Origin: Candidatus Hermodarchaeota archaeon
GTDB lineage: Archaea > Asgardarchaeota > Hermodarchaeia > Hermodarchaeales > Hermodarchaeaceae
DNA: 10,998 nt
Direction: 5' to 3'
Assembly (NCBI GenBank): GCA_016839995.1
Contig: JAEOTD010000099.1
Coordinates: 1-10,998, forward strand
The position numbers and the translations under genes are program-made. Positions 1 through 7,289 of this stretch are shown piece by piece; within the stretch, counting starts at the first letter, position 1, and the number at the start of each line of letters is the position of its first letter. Below the pieces are notes generated by a model. That model did no database searches, had not been told where the DNA came from, and saw nothing but the letters and a program-made list of their open reading frames with translations.

Positions 1-3000
1 GCTCATACTGTTCTTTGAGGGTTTCAAAGACTTCTTCCCGTTCTTCAGGTGGTAGATTACTGATTTGTTTGAAGAGGGTTTTCTTCTCTCGTTCACTAAG
101 GGCGGGAATGGCATCAAGGCGTGCTTGAATAACCTGCTCTTCTGCGGTCCTATCAAGTAAGCCTTCGGGTGTAGTAAGTGGCGCGCGTCCAAAGCGAGTG
201 CCATCAGCCATTTGGCGTTTCAAGTCTTCGAGGAACCAGATACGATCTTTACCAGGGATGCGTTTCATCTCTTCGAAGAGTTCGAGTTTCTGATCACGCC
301 CTAACCCTTCTAGTTGGTCGAGTTCGTGCCAGATATCGACTTCCTCAGCTTCACGCTCATCTATTGATAGACCAACTGGAATGGCAGAAGCGACAAAGGA
401 GATTCTAGCAGTATCGTAGGCGTCTTCCATCATATCGGTCATTTGATCAGGGCGTGTTGAAATACGACGTTGATCACGACCAGAGAGTTTCGGTGTCCTT
501 CCTTTGCCAAGGGTTGCAGCCATGCCTCGCATTTTACGAACTAGCCAAGGAATGGCAAAGACTCTAGTATATGCCAGCCAAGCGATGAGGAGAATAATAC
601 CGATGACTGCCCCGATGAGCCCATATGTGACAATCTGTCGAGTTACAGGATGAGTTTGTACACGGAGCTGGAATACAAATTCTCCCGGCTCATGATTTTC
701 AGCTGTGGCAGTGATCATGATATCAAAAATACCATCTATGGGTGCCAATATGCCGATGACTTCATATTCACCGTTCCCAAGGTGAGCCATTTGAGTGAGT
801 GGGATTCCTAATCTGGGGATTTCAATAAAGACAGTTGCATCGGTTATTGGAAGATTGTGCCAAGAGTCCGTAAAGTTAACACGAATTCGAACTATGTCCC
901 CAGTAAAAACTTCGAGGTAGCTTACATTGAGCACCGGATGTAGAAGATGCACCTCTGTTGGAATATTACGAATTTCAATGGTGAATGAGATAATGGCAAC
1001 GTCGAAATTCTGTTTGGAGAAACCAACAGCTGCAGAATATGAACCAATTACTAAGGAATTCGTATCAATGGTGACTTGATAAAGACCGTTACCTAGGTAA
1101 TCGATATCTTGGAACCCTATTTGGTAACTGATTATTCCCGTCGCATTGGCAATGGTTTGATTCCAATAACCGGTGTAGTTGAACGTGAAGATGAGTAAAT
1201 CACCACGCGGGGCCCAGATATCAGTGGGATTGAGGGACTGAATGAGTGAACCAAGTGGGTCACTGGTTTGAGCGCTGATGAGTGTAGCTGAGGTTGGCTG
1301 TTCAAGAACAAGAAGGATGATTTGGGCTGTGGCATCCTCATAAGCCGCAATTTGAGCCCGTATAGTTATGGTGTAGGTCCCCACGGATTGATTGACGATA
1401 TGGAGGGTGGCTGAATACCATCCATCTGTGCCGTTGGGCAGCATATTTCCTGAGAAGCCAATGCCGAAATATCGTGGAGTGGATCCTAGGATTGGATTGT
1501 TTTCAGCTGTGTCATTCAGGTACACTGAGAAGGTGAAGGTATCATTCCAAAACACTCCGTACGATATTGATGCGGGGACAATATCCACTTCACGTCCACG
1601 AATTACAATGCTCACTGAGAGAAAGGCTTGCCAATAATCAACTGGAGCATCAACATCCAAGTAGAAGCGAAGCTGATAGGACTCATTGACTAGATACAAT
1701 GAGGCATCAAAAGACAGTGAGAAGTTACCAACCTCACCTGACACGGGTGTTAATGTGCCTGTGTCTACGATATCTGCAGTTGAATTATACAATGTCCAGT
1801 TAGCGATGTAGGGCACAGTAGTACCCCCAACATCAATACCTTGACCAGGTGGCAGTGAGTCCAGGTCTTTGTAAAAGACAACGAAGTTTCTGGTGACATT
1901 ATAGGGAATTTCAATAAAGGGAACAGTGGTTGGGGCTTTGAGCTCCAATTCTGTTCGATGTTCACGAGCAACGATTCCAATAGCCACGTTAGTATCACTA
2001 CTACTGCTGACGGTGATTGGAACTGTTTGGTTGTGAATGCGAAATCGTTCGATATACCGTACATTCACATCATATTGATCAGGGTACATATAGGTCGATG
2101 CTGAAGGAGAAGCATTTAACGCGAAAATAGGAGTCCCTGTTGAAGTTTGATCTAGAAAGACCTCAGCATATGTGGGGAGCTGGCTGTTATCATACCAATC
2201 CCTAACTTCGATAGTCAGGTAACTTAGTTGGCATTCAATATCGATAGCCCAGCCTCGTTGGATTGTGTGATCCAGAGCCATTGAAGTTGTGTTTACTGTA
2301 AAGATAACACTTCCACCATAAGTAGAAAGGAGTGTGTAATTGGAAACAATTGAATACGTGTCTGAAGGCAATTTTAGAAAGGTTCTAGTTGCAGCATCTG
2401 TGATGCCAAAACGCACCAAGTCGCTTGTACTATTATAGATATTGAGTGTCACATTCGAAATATTCGAGCCAGCAACATCTTTTGTTGTGCAAATCAATAC
2501 ATTATGGGCGTATAATTCCTCTTCATCAAATGTTAGCGATACAGGTTGATTCACCTGCATTGATAATGAGCGAGTCTCTGTGAAGTTTGTTCCAAATGCC
2601 GACGTGTAAACCGTGTAATCATAGATGAAGTGATCGCCATCGGGCATAACGAAGAAGTCACCCTGGTGACCTTCTCGTAAGATTTGTTGGAGCATAGTAT
2701 TGTCTCCCATACCACCAACAGCAAGAGACAGGACTTCCCAGCCCACAGGGTTGACTTTCGCCACGAGTCCAACTGAGGGATCACTACCGCTGGAATTATC
2801 ATACCAAGTCATCCATGGCTCAATAGGAAAGTCCCGACGTCGACCGTCCACAGTCTCGTTGTAGAGTCCATATTTCGAGCCAAACCAAGATTTTCGATTT
2901 TGTAAGGCATCGATGGTTCCAGGGGTTCCGATTCCACACGTAAATGTCATGATATGTGGCCAATCACCATAATTCTTCACAGCACATTGCTGTCCCGATT

Positions 3001-4171
3001 CCTGGGGGTTAGCCTCAATATCAAGAAGAATATTGACAAACAAATTGTCACCATGCCAATAGAAGGTGTAGGTGATAGTGTAATTGAAGAACCCATGGCT
3101 TCCCCAAGATCTAGGTTGCGAGTCTTGGTAAGGATCAGAAGGATATGTTGAAGAACTGGTTTCGTATCCCCCATCACTTGTGACAATTTTTATCCGGGTA
3201 AACAGAGGACCGTCATCAAGAATCCACACACCCGCCCCATCAACCCATGCCTCTGCCGGGTTGTCAGGGGCAACATTCGCTCGCGTCGCTGATATGAGTT
3301 CAGGAGTTTCTAGATAGGGGTCAAGTGCAAATTCACCTAATAACATGTATTGGTCAGCAGAAGTACCATTACTAGTATCGAATGCATCTGCATCTCCGTA
3401 CCGGGCTGTGATTAAACCACAACAGGGACCACCCCAATCAGATCCACCTCTTAATGTGTCAACAAGGAGTATTGCAGAGTGCTCATATTGACTGGCAGAT
3501 GAGCGAATGAAAATTGTGTCGACGTCAGTATAGTTCGACGAGGTGACCTCAGAATAGACCCAAGGCATTATCGTATCATCGGTTGCGGGTCCATCAGCAG
3601 GAATTGCATCAATTTGGTCAGGATAGGAGGGGGGAGTGATTGGATCGTCGTCATAGTAGATGTAGAAAACTTCTTGGTGATTTTGTGTGATGTTCACGAA
3701 GAAACAAACTGTGCAAGAATCATAGAAATTGCCCGTAAGGGTGGCATTCCAAATTTGGGATGGAATCTCATGCCAAGTTGCTAAATCCCAATAGGCTACA
3801 GCCAAAATGTTTTCTCGGGCGGTATTAGGCGAAAAGGTGAGAAAGACATGCACTGGCTCCAAGTTTCGGGAAGCAAGATTAGGCTCGATGATGGTGATTT
3901 TTCGTCTATAATCGTATGAAGTATTCCACCATTCAACCAGTGTTTCCCTTCCTGCCCCGAGTGGATTATCTGGTAATGGAGGAGCATCCTCATCAGTAGG
4001 CATCACTAAAAGGTCACTTGATGGAAAAACAGGTTGTAGGTTAGAAGTGGGAGGGATAAAAGGTTCTCTCCCCAGTGAAGTGATTTGCTCAGGGAGTACA
4101 AATGTTGGTATTGTAAATTGGAGTAAGAAGAAACATAGAAAGAGCCCTAAGGCTACCTGATTTTTTCGCAT
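1..4171 (-). CDS. Giant secreted, C-terminally membrane-anchored surface protein (3' end beyond window)
   Basis: I read 1390 codons without a stop from ATG 4171-4169 to the left edge; the stop is outside. The start is preceded by AAGGAG nine bases upstream. Residues 1-28 look like a signal peptide (basic n-region, hydrophobic core LGLFLCFFLL). Residues 81-180 (WWNTSYDYRRKITI, later FYIYYDDD) resemble DUF2341 modules of archaeal surface proteins. Residues about 190-530 are unrecognised beta-rich sequence. Six beta-sandwich-like modules follow at about 538-645, 648-738, 740-858, 858-955, 957-1068 and 1070-1172; their boundaries are approximate. One membrane helix lies at 1180-1202. A charged tail of at least 188 residues follows. 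I count about 30 N-x-S/T sequons, all before the helix, which fits a glycosylated outside and a cytoplasmic tail. It could be an S-layer-like, adhesion or lectin-type protein; no catalytic motif was seen. It may be co-transcribed with the crotonase upstream, but has its own TATA-like site. Confidence 0.88.
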   Translation of the reverse strand, partial: MRKNQVALGLFLCFFLLQFTIPTFVLPEQITSLGREPFIPPTSNLQPVFPSSDLLVMPTDEDAPPLPDNPLGAGRETLVEWWNTSYDYRRKITIIEPNLASRNLEPVHVFLTFSPNTARENILAVAYWDLATWHEIPSQIWNATLTGNFYDSCTVCFFVNITQNHQEVFYIYYDDDPITPPSYPDQIDAIPADGPATDDTIMPWVYSEVTSSNYTDVDTIFIRSSASQYEHSAILLVDTLRGGSDWGGPCCGLITARYGDADAFDTSNGTSADQYMLLGEFALDPYLETPELISATRANVAPDNPAEAWVDGAGVWILDDGPLFTRIKIVTSDGGYETSSSTYPSDPYQDSQPRSWGSHGFFNYTITYTFYWHGDNLFVNILLDIEANPQESGQQCAVKNYGDWPHIMTFTCGIGTPGTIDALQNRKSWFGSKYGLYNETVDGRRRDFPIEPWMTWYDNSSGSDPSVGLVAKVNPVGWEVLSLAVGGMGDNTMLQQILREGHQGDFFVMPDGDHFIYDYTVYTSAFGTNFTETRSLSMQVNQPVSLTFDEEELYAHNVLICTTKDVAGSNISNVTLNIYNSTSDLVRFGITDAATRTFLKLPSDTYSIVSNYTLLSTYGGSVIFTVNTTSMALDHTIQRGWAIDIECQLSYLTIEVRDWYDNSQLPTYAEVFLDQTSTGTPIFALNASPSASTYMYPDQYDVNVRYIERFRIHNQTVPITVSSSSDTNVAIGIVAREHRTELELKAPTTVPFIEIPYNVTRNFVVFYKDLDSLPPGQGIDVGGTTVPYIANWTLYNSTADIVDTGTLTPVSGEVGNFSLSFDASLYLVNESYQLRFYLDVDAPVDYWQAFLSVSIVIRGREVDIVPASISYGVFWNDTFTFSVYLNDTAENNPILGSTPRYFGIGFSGNMLPNGTDGWYSATLHIVNQSVGTYTITIRAQIAAYEDATAQIILLVLEQPTSATLISAQTSDPLGSLIQSLNPTDIWAPRGDLLIFTFNYTGYWNQTIANATGIISYQIGFQDIDYLGNGLYQVTIDTNSLVIGSYSAAVGFSKQNFDVAIISFTIEIRNIPTEVHLLHPVLNVSYLEVFTGDIVRIRVNFTDSWHNLPITDATVFIEIPRLGIPLTQMAHLGNGEYEVIGILAPIDGIFDIMITATAENHEPGEFVFQLRVQTHPVTRQIVTYGLIGAVIGIILLIAWLAYTRVFAIPWLVRKMRGMAATLGKGRTPKLSGRDQRRISTRPDQMTDMMEDAYDTARISFVASAIPVGLSIDEREAEEVDIWHELDQLEGLGRDQKLELFEEMKRIPGKDRIWFLEDLKRQMADGTRFGRAPLTTPEGLLDRTAEEQVIQARLDAIPALSEREKKTLFKQISNLPPEEREEVFETLKEQYE
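5..118 (-). repeat. Cytoplasmic-tail repeat, copy 2 (residues 1352-1389)
   Basis: This is the second copy of the helical unit, containing LFKQISNLPPEER and ending within five bases of the window edge. Further copies may therefore lie outside. The spacer between the copies (residues 1322-1351) is Gly/Pro-rich at its start, as expected of a linker. Confidence 0.65.
209..322 (-). repeat. Cytoplasmic-tail repeat, copy 1 (residues 1284-1321)
   Basis: This 38-residue unit aligns without gaps to residues 1352-1389, an offset of exactly 68 residues, with 12 identities. The shared pattern is L-D-x(4)-L-x(4)-K-x-x-L-F, then P three residues from an R, then E-x-L-K-x-Q. Predicted structure is two amphipathic helices joined at the conserved Pro. 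The family is not recognised. Confidence 0.65.
566..634 (-). other. Transmembrane helix of the surface protein (residues 1180-1202)
   Basis: This encodes the only long hydrophobic stretch after the signal peptide (core GLIGAVIGIILLIAWLAY). It is followed by Arg/Lys-rich sequence (residues 1203-1220), which by the positive-inside rule puts the C-terminal part in the cytoplasm. It separates the sequon-rich ectodomain from a tail without sequons. Confidence 0.85.
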
Positions 4172-4180
4172 CCCAAATCG

Positions 4181-4186
4181 CTCCTT
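4181..4186 (-). promoter_or_regulatory. Shine-Dalgarno site of the surface protein gene
   Basis: AAGGAG on the minus strand, nine bases from ATG 4171. It fixes this ATG, which directly begins a signal peptide, as the start. Confidence 0.75.
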
Positions 4187-4196
4187 GATGGAGTGT

Positions 4197-4206
4197 GACA
4201 ATTGTC
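4197..4206. promoter_or_regulatory. Perfect 10-bp palindrome GACAATTGTC
   Basis: The palindrome lies between the TATA-like element at 4231-4236 and the surface-protein start, at about the place where the transcript would begin. It is a possible regulator binding site. The assignment rests on symmetry and position only. Confidence 0.3.
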
Positions 4207-4230
4207 GATAACCACTAACCGGGATTTGCG

Positions 4231-4236
4231 CTATAA
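4231..4236 (-). promoter_or_regulatory. TATA-like element for the surface protein gene
   Basis: TTATAG on the minus strand. The usual archaeal spacing of about 25 bases would place the transcript start near 4208, giving a leader of roughly 37 bases that contains the Shine-Dalgarno site. The match is short and could be chance. Confidence 0.35.
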
Positions 4237-4328
4237 CGGTTTTGTCTACAGATAGTGCGTATTTTGCTGGCTGTGGATTCTGCGAAGCAGGAAATTGGTT
4301 AGAGGCTGAGTATTGGTTGGGTAGAATC

Positions 4329-5093
4329 CTATTTATCTACCACTTTGGGGTCACGTTTTTCAAAGAATGCTTTGATTCCTTCTTTTGCATCTTCGGTTTC
4401 GAAGGCTTGTCCGAAGTATTGTGCTTCGAGTTTTAGTCCTTCTTCTAATGGCATGTATAGGGCGCGTTTGAGTGCCTTCTTTGAGAGTTTGATGGCTATC
4501 AGCCCACGGGTTGCGATTCGTTCGGCTAAGTTCATTGCTGTTGGCAGCAACTGTGAGAGGGGTACAACTTTGTAGACGAAGTCACCCATTTCTGCTGCCG
4601 GGACGATTTCTCCGGTGAGGATGAGTTCTCGGGCGCGTTGGGGATTCATCCAGCGCTGGAGGCGTTGGGTTCCACCCCACCCAGGGATGATGCCCAGTTT
4701 GATTTCGGTTTGTCCAAAGCGCGCGTTTTCTGAAGCGATGACGAAATCACAGGCCTGTGAGAGCTCCATACCGCCACCGAGACAGTATCCGTTGACGGCC
4801 ATAATGAGGACCTTGCTGTGTTGTTCCAAAAAGAGGGTGAACTCTTGACCCATCCGAGCGGCTTTTTCTGCACCTTTAGCGTCTAAGCCTTTGAATTGTT
4901 GGATGTTAGCGCCGCCAATGAAGAATCGGTCTCCGGCACCAGTGATAATGATGACTTTAGTATCATCCTTATCGAGATCCTCAAGGATGGTGCGAAGTTG
5001 TGTGAAGATTTCTTGGTTCAGTGCGTTGGCTGGAGGATTGTTAATTGTAATTACTGCAATTTGATTCTCTTTCTTTATTTCAATTTGGGACAT
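4329..5093 (-). CDS. Enoyl-CoA hydratase (crotonase family)
   Basis: The 254-residue protein has the normal length of a single-domain crotonase and should act in the cytoplasm, adding water across the double bond of 2-enoyl-CoA in beta-oxidation or a related acyl-CoA route. The oxyanion-hole segment GGANIQQF is at residues 60-67. NGYCLGGGMEL (101-111) carries the first catalytic Glu, E110; FGQTEIKLG carries the second, E130. Both glutamates of true hydratases are thus present, unlike in many other crotonase-fold enzymes. The start at ATG 5093 is chosen because AGGAGA lies ten bases upstream and the family's N-terminus begins here; an in-frame TTG at 5168 would add 25 basic residues that do not resemble the family. 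It is 157 bases upstream of the surface-protein gene on the same strand and divergent from the TIM-barrel gene. The exact substrate cannot be read from sequence. Confidence 0.92.
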   Translation of the reverse strand: MSQIEIKKENQIAVITINNPPANALNQEIFTQLRTILEDLDKDDTKVIIITGAGDRFFIGGANIQQFKGLDAKGAEKAARMGQEFTLFLEQHSKVLIMAVNGYCLGGGMELSQACDFVIASENARFGQTEIKLGIIPGWGGTQRLQRWMNPQRARELILTGEIVPAAEMGDFVYKVVPLSQLLPTAMNLAERIATRGLIAIKLSKKALKRALYMPLEEGLKLEAQYFGQAFETEDAKEGIKAFFEKRDPKVVDK

Positions 5094-5103
5094 CTTGCGT
5101 GTT

Positions 5104-5109
5104 TCTCCT
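5104..5109 (-). promoter_or_regulatory. Shine-Dalgarno site deciding the crotonase start
   Basis: AGGAGA on the minus strand lies ten bases before ATG 5093. It supports this start over the in-frame TTG at 5168. Confidence 0.7.
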
Positions 5110-5188
5110 GTGAGGTTGATGATGATTCTATCCGGTTTGAAGTTCCTTTTACTTGTTTTCCTTGCCAATGGTCATGTAAGCCCCTGAC

Positions 5189-5196
5189 TTTTATAG
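5189..5196 (+). promoter_or_regulatory. TATA box for the TIM-barrel/PHP operon
   Basis: TTTTATAG closely matches the archaeal TATA box. A start about 25 bases on (near 5217) would give a leader of about 20 bases holding the strong Shine-Dalgarno site just before the GTG start at 5237. Confidence 0.55.
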
Positions 5197-5220
5197 ACGG
5201 AAACATTGGTTTTGAAGAGT

Positions 5221-5227
5221 AAGGAGG
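5221..5227 (+). promoter_or_regulatory. Shine-Dalgarno site deciding the GTG start at 5237
   Basis: AAGGAGG is a near-perfect anti-16S match, nine bases before GTG 5237. It supports a non-ATG start. Confidence 0.75.
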
Positions 5228-5236
5228 TTCATCAAC

Positions 5237-6127
5237 GTGCGTTTTGGAATCACGACCCTCGACTGGGCAACGGTCTTTAGGCAATTAACGTTAGGTGGGT
5301 TTTTTGACTTCAGTAAGTTTGACTTTGCTAAAATTGTCCGTCTTGCCCATCAAAATGGATTCGCCTTGCAGGAACTCACCTTCGACGTTGGTTACGTGAT
5401 GCCTGGGGCTTTATCAGAGCAACAAATAGCGAACCTGCTAGCGGTTAAAGAAGAATTGGATTTGACTTATACTGTTCATCTTCCTTTGTGGTCGATTGAA
5501 CCAGCGAGCCCGAATCGTTTTATTCGAGAAGCTTCTGTTGCTTGTCATGTTGATGCCATTCGTCTAGCTGAGCCATTAGACCCTGAAGTTTTCGTTATTC
5601 ATAATGCGGGATGGATAGGGGCTGAATTCAGCGAATTCAATATTGGCGGGGTTGACCAACCGATGATATCGATGATAATGGGGAATCTCGCAGAACAAAG
5701 TGTTCGTGATATCATTCACCAATCAAAGGTTCCTTCACGAAAATTTGCCTTAGAATCCATCGAGTTTCCATTCGAAACCACATGGAGTATCGCTGAAAAG
5801 TTAGACACCTCTATTTGCTTGGATACCGGACATGTGCTTTCTGGGCAATCGGGATCCACGGATATCATTGATTTTGTGAAACAATATCATTCTCGTTTGT
5901 TGGAGGTTCATTTACACGATGGAGACCTGCAGCGGTTGGAAGGAAGACGGTTCCCATATAATGATCACAAGGTCTTAGGTAAGGGTGATTTGCCTATTGT
6001 CGAGTTTCTCAAGATCCTTCAGGAGTGTGGTTTTGAAGGTCCGATTATCTTCGAGTTAGCCCGTGAGGATGCGGTGGAGTCATTGAAGGTTATCCGAAAA
6101 CTTTTACCCGATTTCCCGATTGAATGA
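5237..6127 (+). CDS. TIM-barrel metalloenzyme of the xylose isomerase/AP endonuclease 2 superfamily (CbiR-like)
   Basis: This 296-residue single-domain protein starts at GTG. The superfamily includes sugar (phosphate) isomerases/epimerases, endonuclease IV and cobamide-cleaving phosphodiesterases, all with a divalent-metal site at the barrel mouth. Visible candidate ligands are H81 (YTVHLPL), H122 (VIHNAG), E173 (ALESIE), D196 and H199 (CLDTGH), H225/H227/D228 (EVHLHD), H244 and E273 (IFEL). The C-terminal stretch 244-273 (H-x(3)-G-x-G, then GFEGPIIFEL) is the usual signature. The LTYTVHLPL segment, followed by a conserved-looking Ser/Val helix and LDPEVFVIH, recalls from memory the cobamide-remodelling enzyme CbiR, which opens the nucleotide loop of cobamides. 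No cobamide gene is adjacent, so a sugar isomerase or another phosphodiesterase remains possible. The PHP gene follows after 24 bases, so the two are probably co-transcribed. Confidence 0.82.
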   Translation: MRFGITTLDWATVFRQLTLGGFFDFSKFDFAKIVRLAHQNGFALQELTFDVGYVMPGALSEQQIANLLAVKEELDLTYTVHLPLWSIEPASPNRFIREASVACHVDAIRLAEPLDPEVFVIHNAGWIGAEFSEFNIGGVDQPMISMIMGNLAEQSVRDIIHQSKVPSRKFALESIEFPFETTWSIAEKLDTSICLDTGHVLSGQSGSTDIIDFVKQYHSRLLEVHLHDGDLQRLEGRRFPYNDHKVLGKGDLPIVEFLKILQECGFEGPIIFELAREDAVESLKVIRKLLPDFPIE

Positions 6128-6137
6128 TACAGGTATT

Positions 6138-6141
6138 GGAG
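6138..6141 (+). promoter_or_regulatory. Shine-Dalgarno site for the TTG start at 6152
   Basis: GGAG lies ten bases before TTG 6152. An in-frame TGA at 6143-6145 rules out any earlier start except a CTG at 6146, so TTG is the best choice. Confidence 0.55.
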
Positions 6142-6151
6142 ATGACTGCCC

Positions 6152-7051
6152 TTGAACGGTTTTGTTGATTTACATGCACATACGACTGCGTCAGATGGAA
6201 CGGAGTCCCCCACACAGGTGGTCAGTAAAGCACAGGCTTTGGGTTTGGTTGGTGTGGCGATTACCGATCATGATACCATTCATGGAGTGGATGAGGGGTT
6301 ACGTGCAGGAACGAATTTGGGTATTGATGTGGTTCCTGGTGTTGAAATTAGTTGTAATTGGAAAACCCACCATGTGCACTTACTTGGTTTCTATATCAAT
6401 CCCCGAGATGAGGGGCTTGTTTCCTTATTGGAATGGATGAGGCAAGGACGACTTGATCGGTTGCCGCGAATGTTAGAAAAGCTGGAAGAACTCGGAATTT
6501 CCGTAGATCAGCAAGAGGTGGAATCAGAGGCTACAGGTGAATCAACTGGCAGACCCCATCTTGCTCGTGTTATGGTTCGTAATGGAGTTGTTACCTCAAT
6601 GGAGGAAGCCTTTGACAAATACCTTGCTTATGGTCGACCTGCTTATGCCGAACGTCCACGACCTACGATAATTGAGGGCATCCATGCAATCATGCAAGCG
6701 AAAGGTGTCCCGGTTCTCGCACATCCACTTACGGTGGATGTTTCACAAAGCGAGCTGATAGGTGAGCTTGCCAAGGAGAATATCCAAGGTGTTGAATATT
6801 ATTACCCCTATCACCAAGTATCGGGGAAGTCAGAGTCTTGGTACGCTGAAATTCCGTCACAATTAGTATTAATTAAAGAGCTAGCCCGTAAACGTGATCT
6901 TATTCTAACCGGAGGATCCGACTATCACGGCCCAGTTCCCGGAAAAGCAGATTTGGGATCAATTCAAATCCCTGCAATTGTGCTTGAGCAGCTTCGATTC
7001 CGGTATAAGCAGCTCTATGGGGCATTACCATCCCCCCTACTGCCAGCTTAG
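6152..7051 (+). CDS. PHP-domain metal-dependent phosphoesterase (TrpH/RNase AM-like)
   Basis: This 299-residue protein is of typical length for the TrpH/YciV group of PHP enzymes, which hydrolyse phosphate esters such as 3',5'-nucleoside bisphosphates or degrade RNA 5'-3'. All PHP metal motifs are visible: DLHAHTTASDG (H8, H10, D15), TDHDT (D39, H40), GVEIS (E65), VHLLGF (H76), LAHPL (H191) and GSDYHG (D257, H259). Between them, residues 133-165 (GRPHLARVMV, then AFDKYLAYGRPAY) match the inserted helical part characteristic of this group rather than histidinol phosphatase or polymerase PHP domains. The TTG start is used because the family's motif begins at residue 5 and an in-frame stop lies just upstream. 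The gene shares an operon with the TIM-barrel enzyme. The substrate is not determined; both products are metal-dependent enzymes of phosphoester or sugar chemistry. Confidence 0.88.
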   Translation: MNGFVDLHAHTTASDGTESPTQVVSKAQALGLVGVAITDHDTIHGVDEGLRAGTNLGIDVVPGVEISCNWKTHHVHLLGFYINPRDEGLVSLLEWMRQGRLDRLPRMLEKLEELGISVDQQEVESEATGESTGRPHLARVMVRNGVVTSMEEAFDKYLAYGRPAYAERPRPTIIEGIHAIMQAKGVPVLAHPLTVDVSQSELIGELAKENIQGVEYYYPYHQVSGKSESWYAEIPSQLVLIKELARKRDLILTGGSDYHGPVPGKADLGSIQIPAIVLEQLRFRYKQLYGALPSPLLPA

Positions 7052-7114
7052 AATTGGGGAACGTTTAAAAACCCGTGTTACTCTCTGAAGCATAACCAAG
7101 TTTGAAAATAACTT

Positions 7115-7172
7115 GTCGTCTGACCAGCTCGTGTCAATTTATATGAATTAGTTGAGCTGGATTCGAGACGAC
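7115..7172. repeat. Long interrupted inverted repeat around a TATA-like box
   Basis: GTCGTCT (7115-7121) pairs with AGACGAC (7166-7172), and CCAGCTC (7124-7130) pairs with GAGCTGG (7154-7160). That makes 14 perfect base pairs with an internal loop of 2 versus 5 bases. The 23-base apical loop contains AATT/AATT, which can extend the stem. It could fold as RNA, act as a terminator-like structure for the PHP operon, or bind a dimeric regulator at the promoter. Confidence 0.6.
7138..7145 (+). promoter_or_regulatory. TATA-like box ahead of the small ORF and beta-CASP gene
   Basis: TTTATATG fits the archaeal TATA consensus and would start transcription near 7165-7170. That gives a leader of over 280 bases for the beta-CASP gene, or about 120 for the 37-codon ORF. 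It lies in the loop of the inverted repeat, so a protein bound to the arms could control access. Confidence 0.4.
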
Positions 7173-7240
7173 CTCATTCGACCTTCATCTGAATATCACC
7201 GTCAGCATTGAATGATAGCTAGATGTTCATTCTAATTGAT

Positions 7241-7250
7241 GTTCTAGAAC
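7241..7250. promoter_or_regulatory. Perfect 10-bp palindrome GTTCTAGAAC
   Basis: This symmetric site overlaps the second of two GATGTTC direct repeats (7222-7228 and 7238-7244), which are 16 bases apart and so close to one and a half DNA turns. It is a possible operator upstream of the 37-codon ORF. Confidence 0.3.
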
Positions 7251-7289
7251 GCGGGTGGAGGAGAATGGAAATTTCAAAGGTGAAAAAAC

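Noticed and set aside
1132..3993. Several 60-100 codon ORFs on both strands within the surface-protein gene
   Set aside because: They lie in other frames of one uninterrupted 1390-codon reading frame with signal peptide, sequons and anchor; none shows a motif or ribosome site.
4345..4873. Plus- and minus-strand ORFs overlapping the crotonase
   Set aside because: They are out of frame with a gene holding all catalytic motifs; their translations show no domain.
5094..5168. N-terminal extension of the crotonase to an in-frame TTG at 5168
   Set aside because: The extra 25 residues are basic and unlike the family, while ATG 5093 has AGGAGA at proper spacing and begins the crotonase fold.
5624..5639. 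Tandem GAATTCA-GC-GAATTCA
   Set aside because: It lies inside the TIM-barrel coding sequence and is explained by the encoded residues; there is no sign of a regulatory role.
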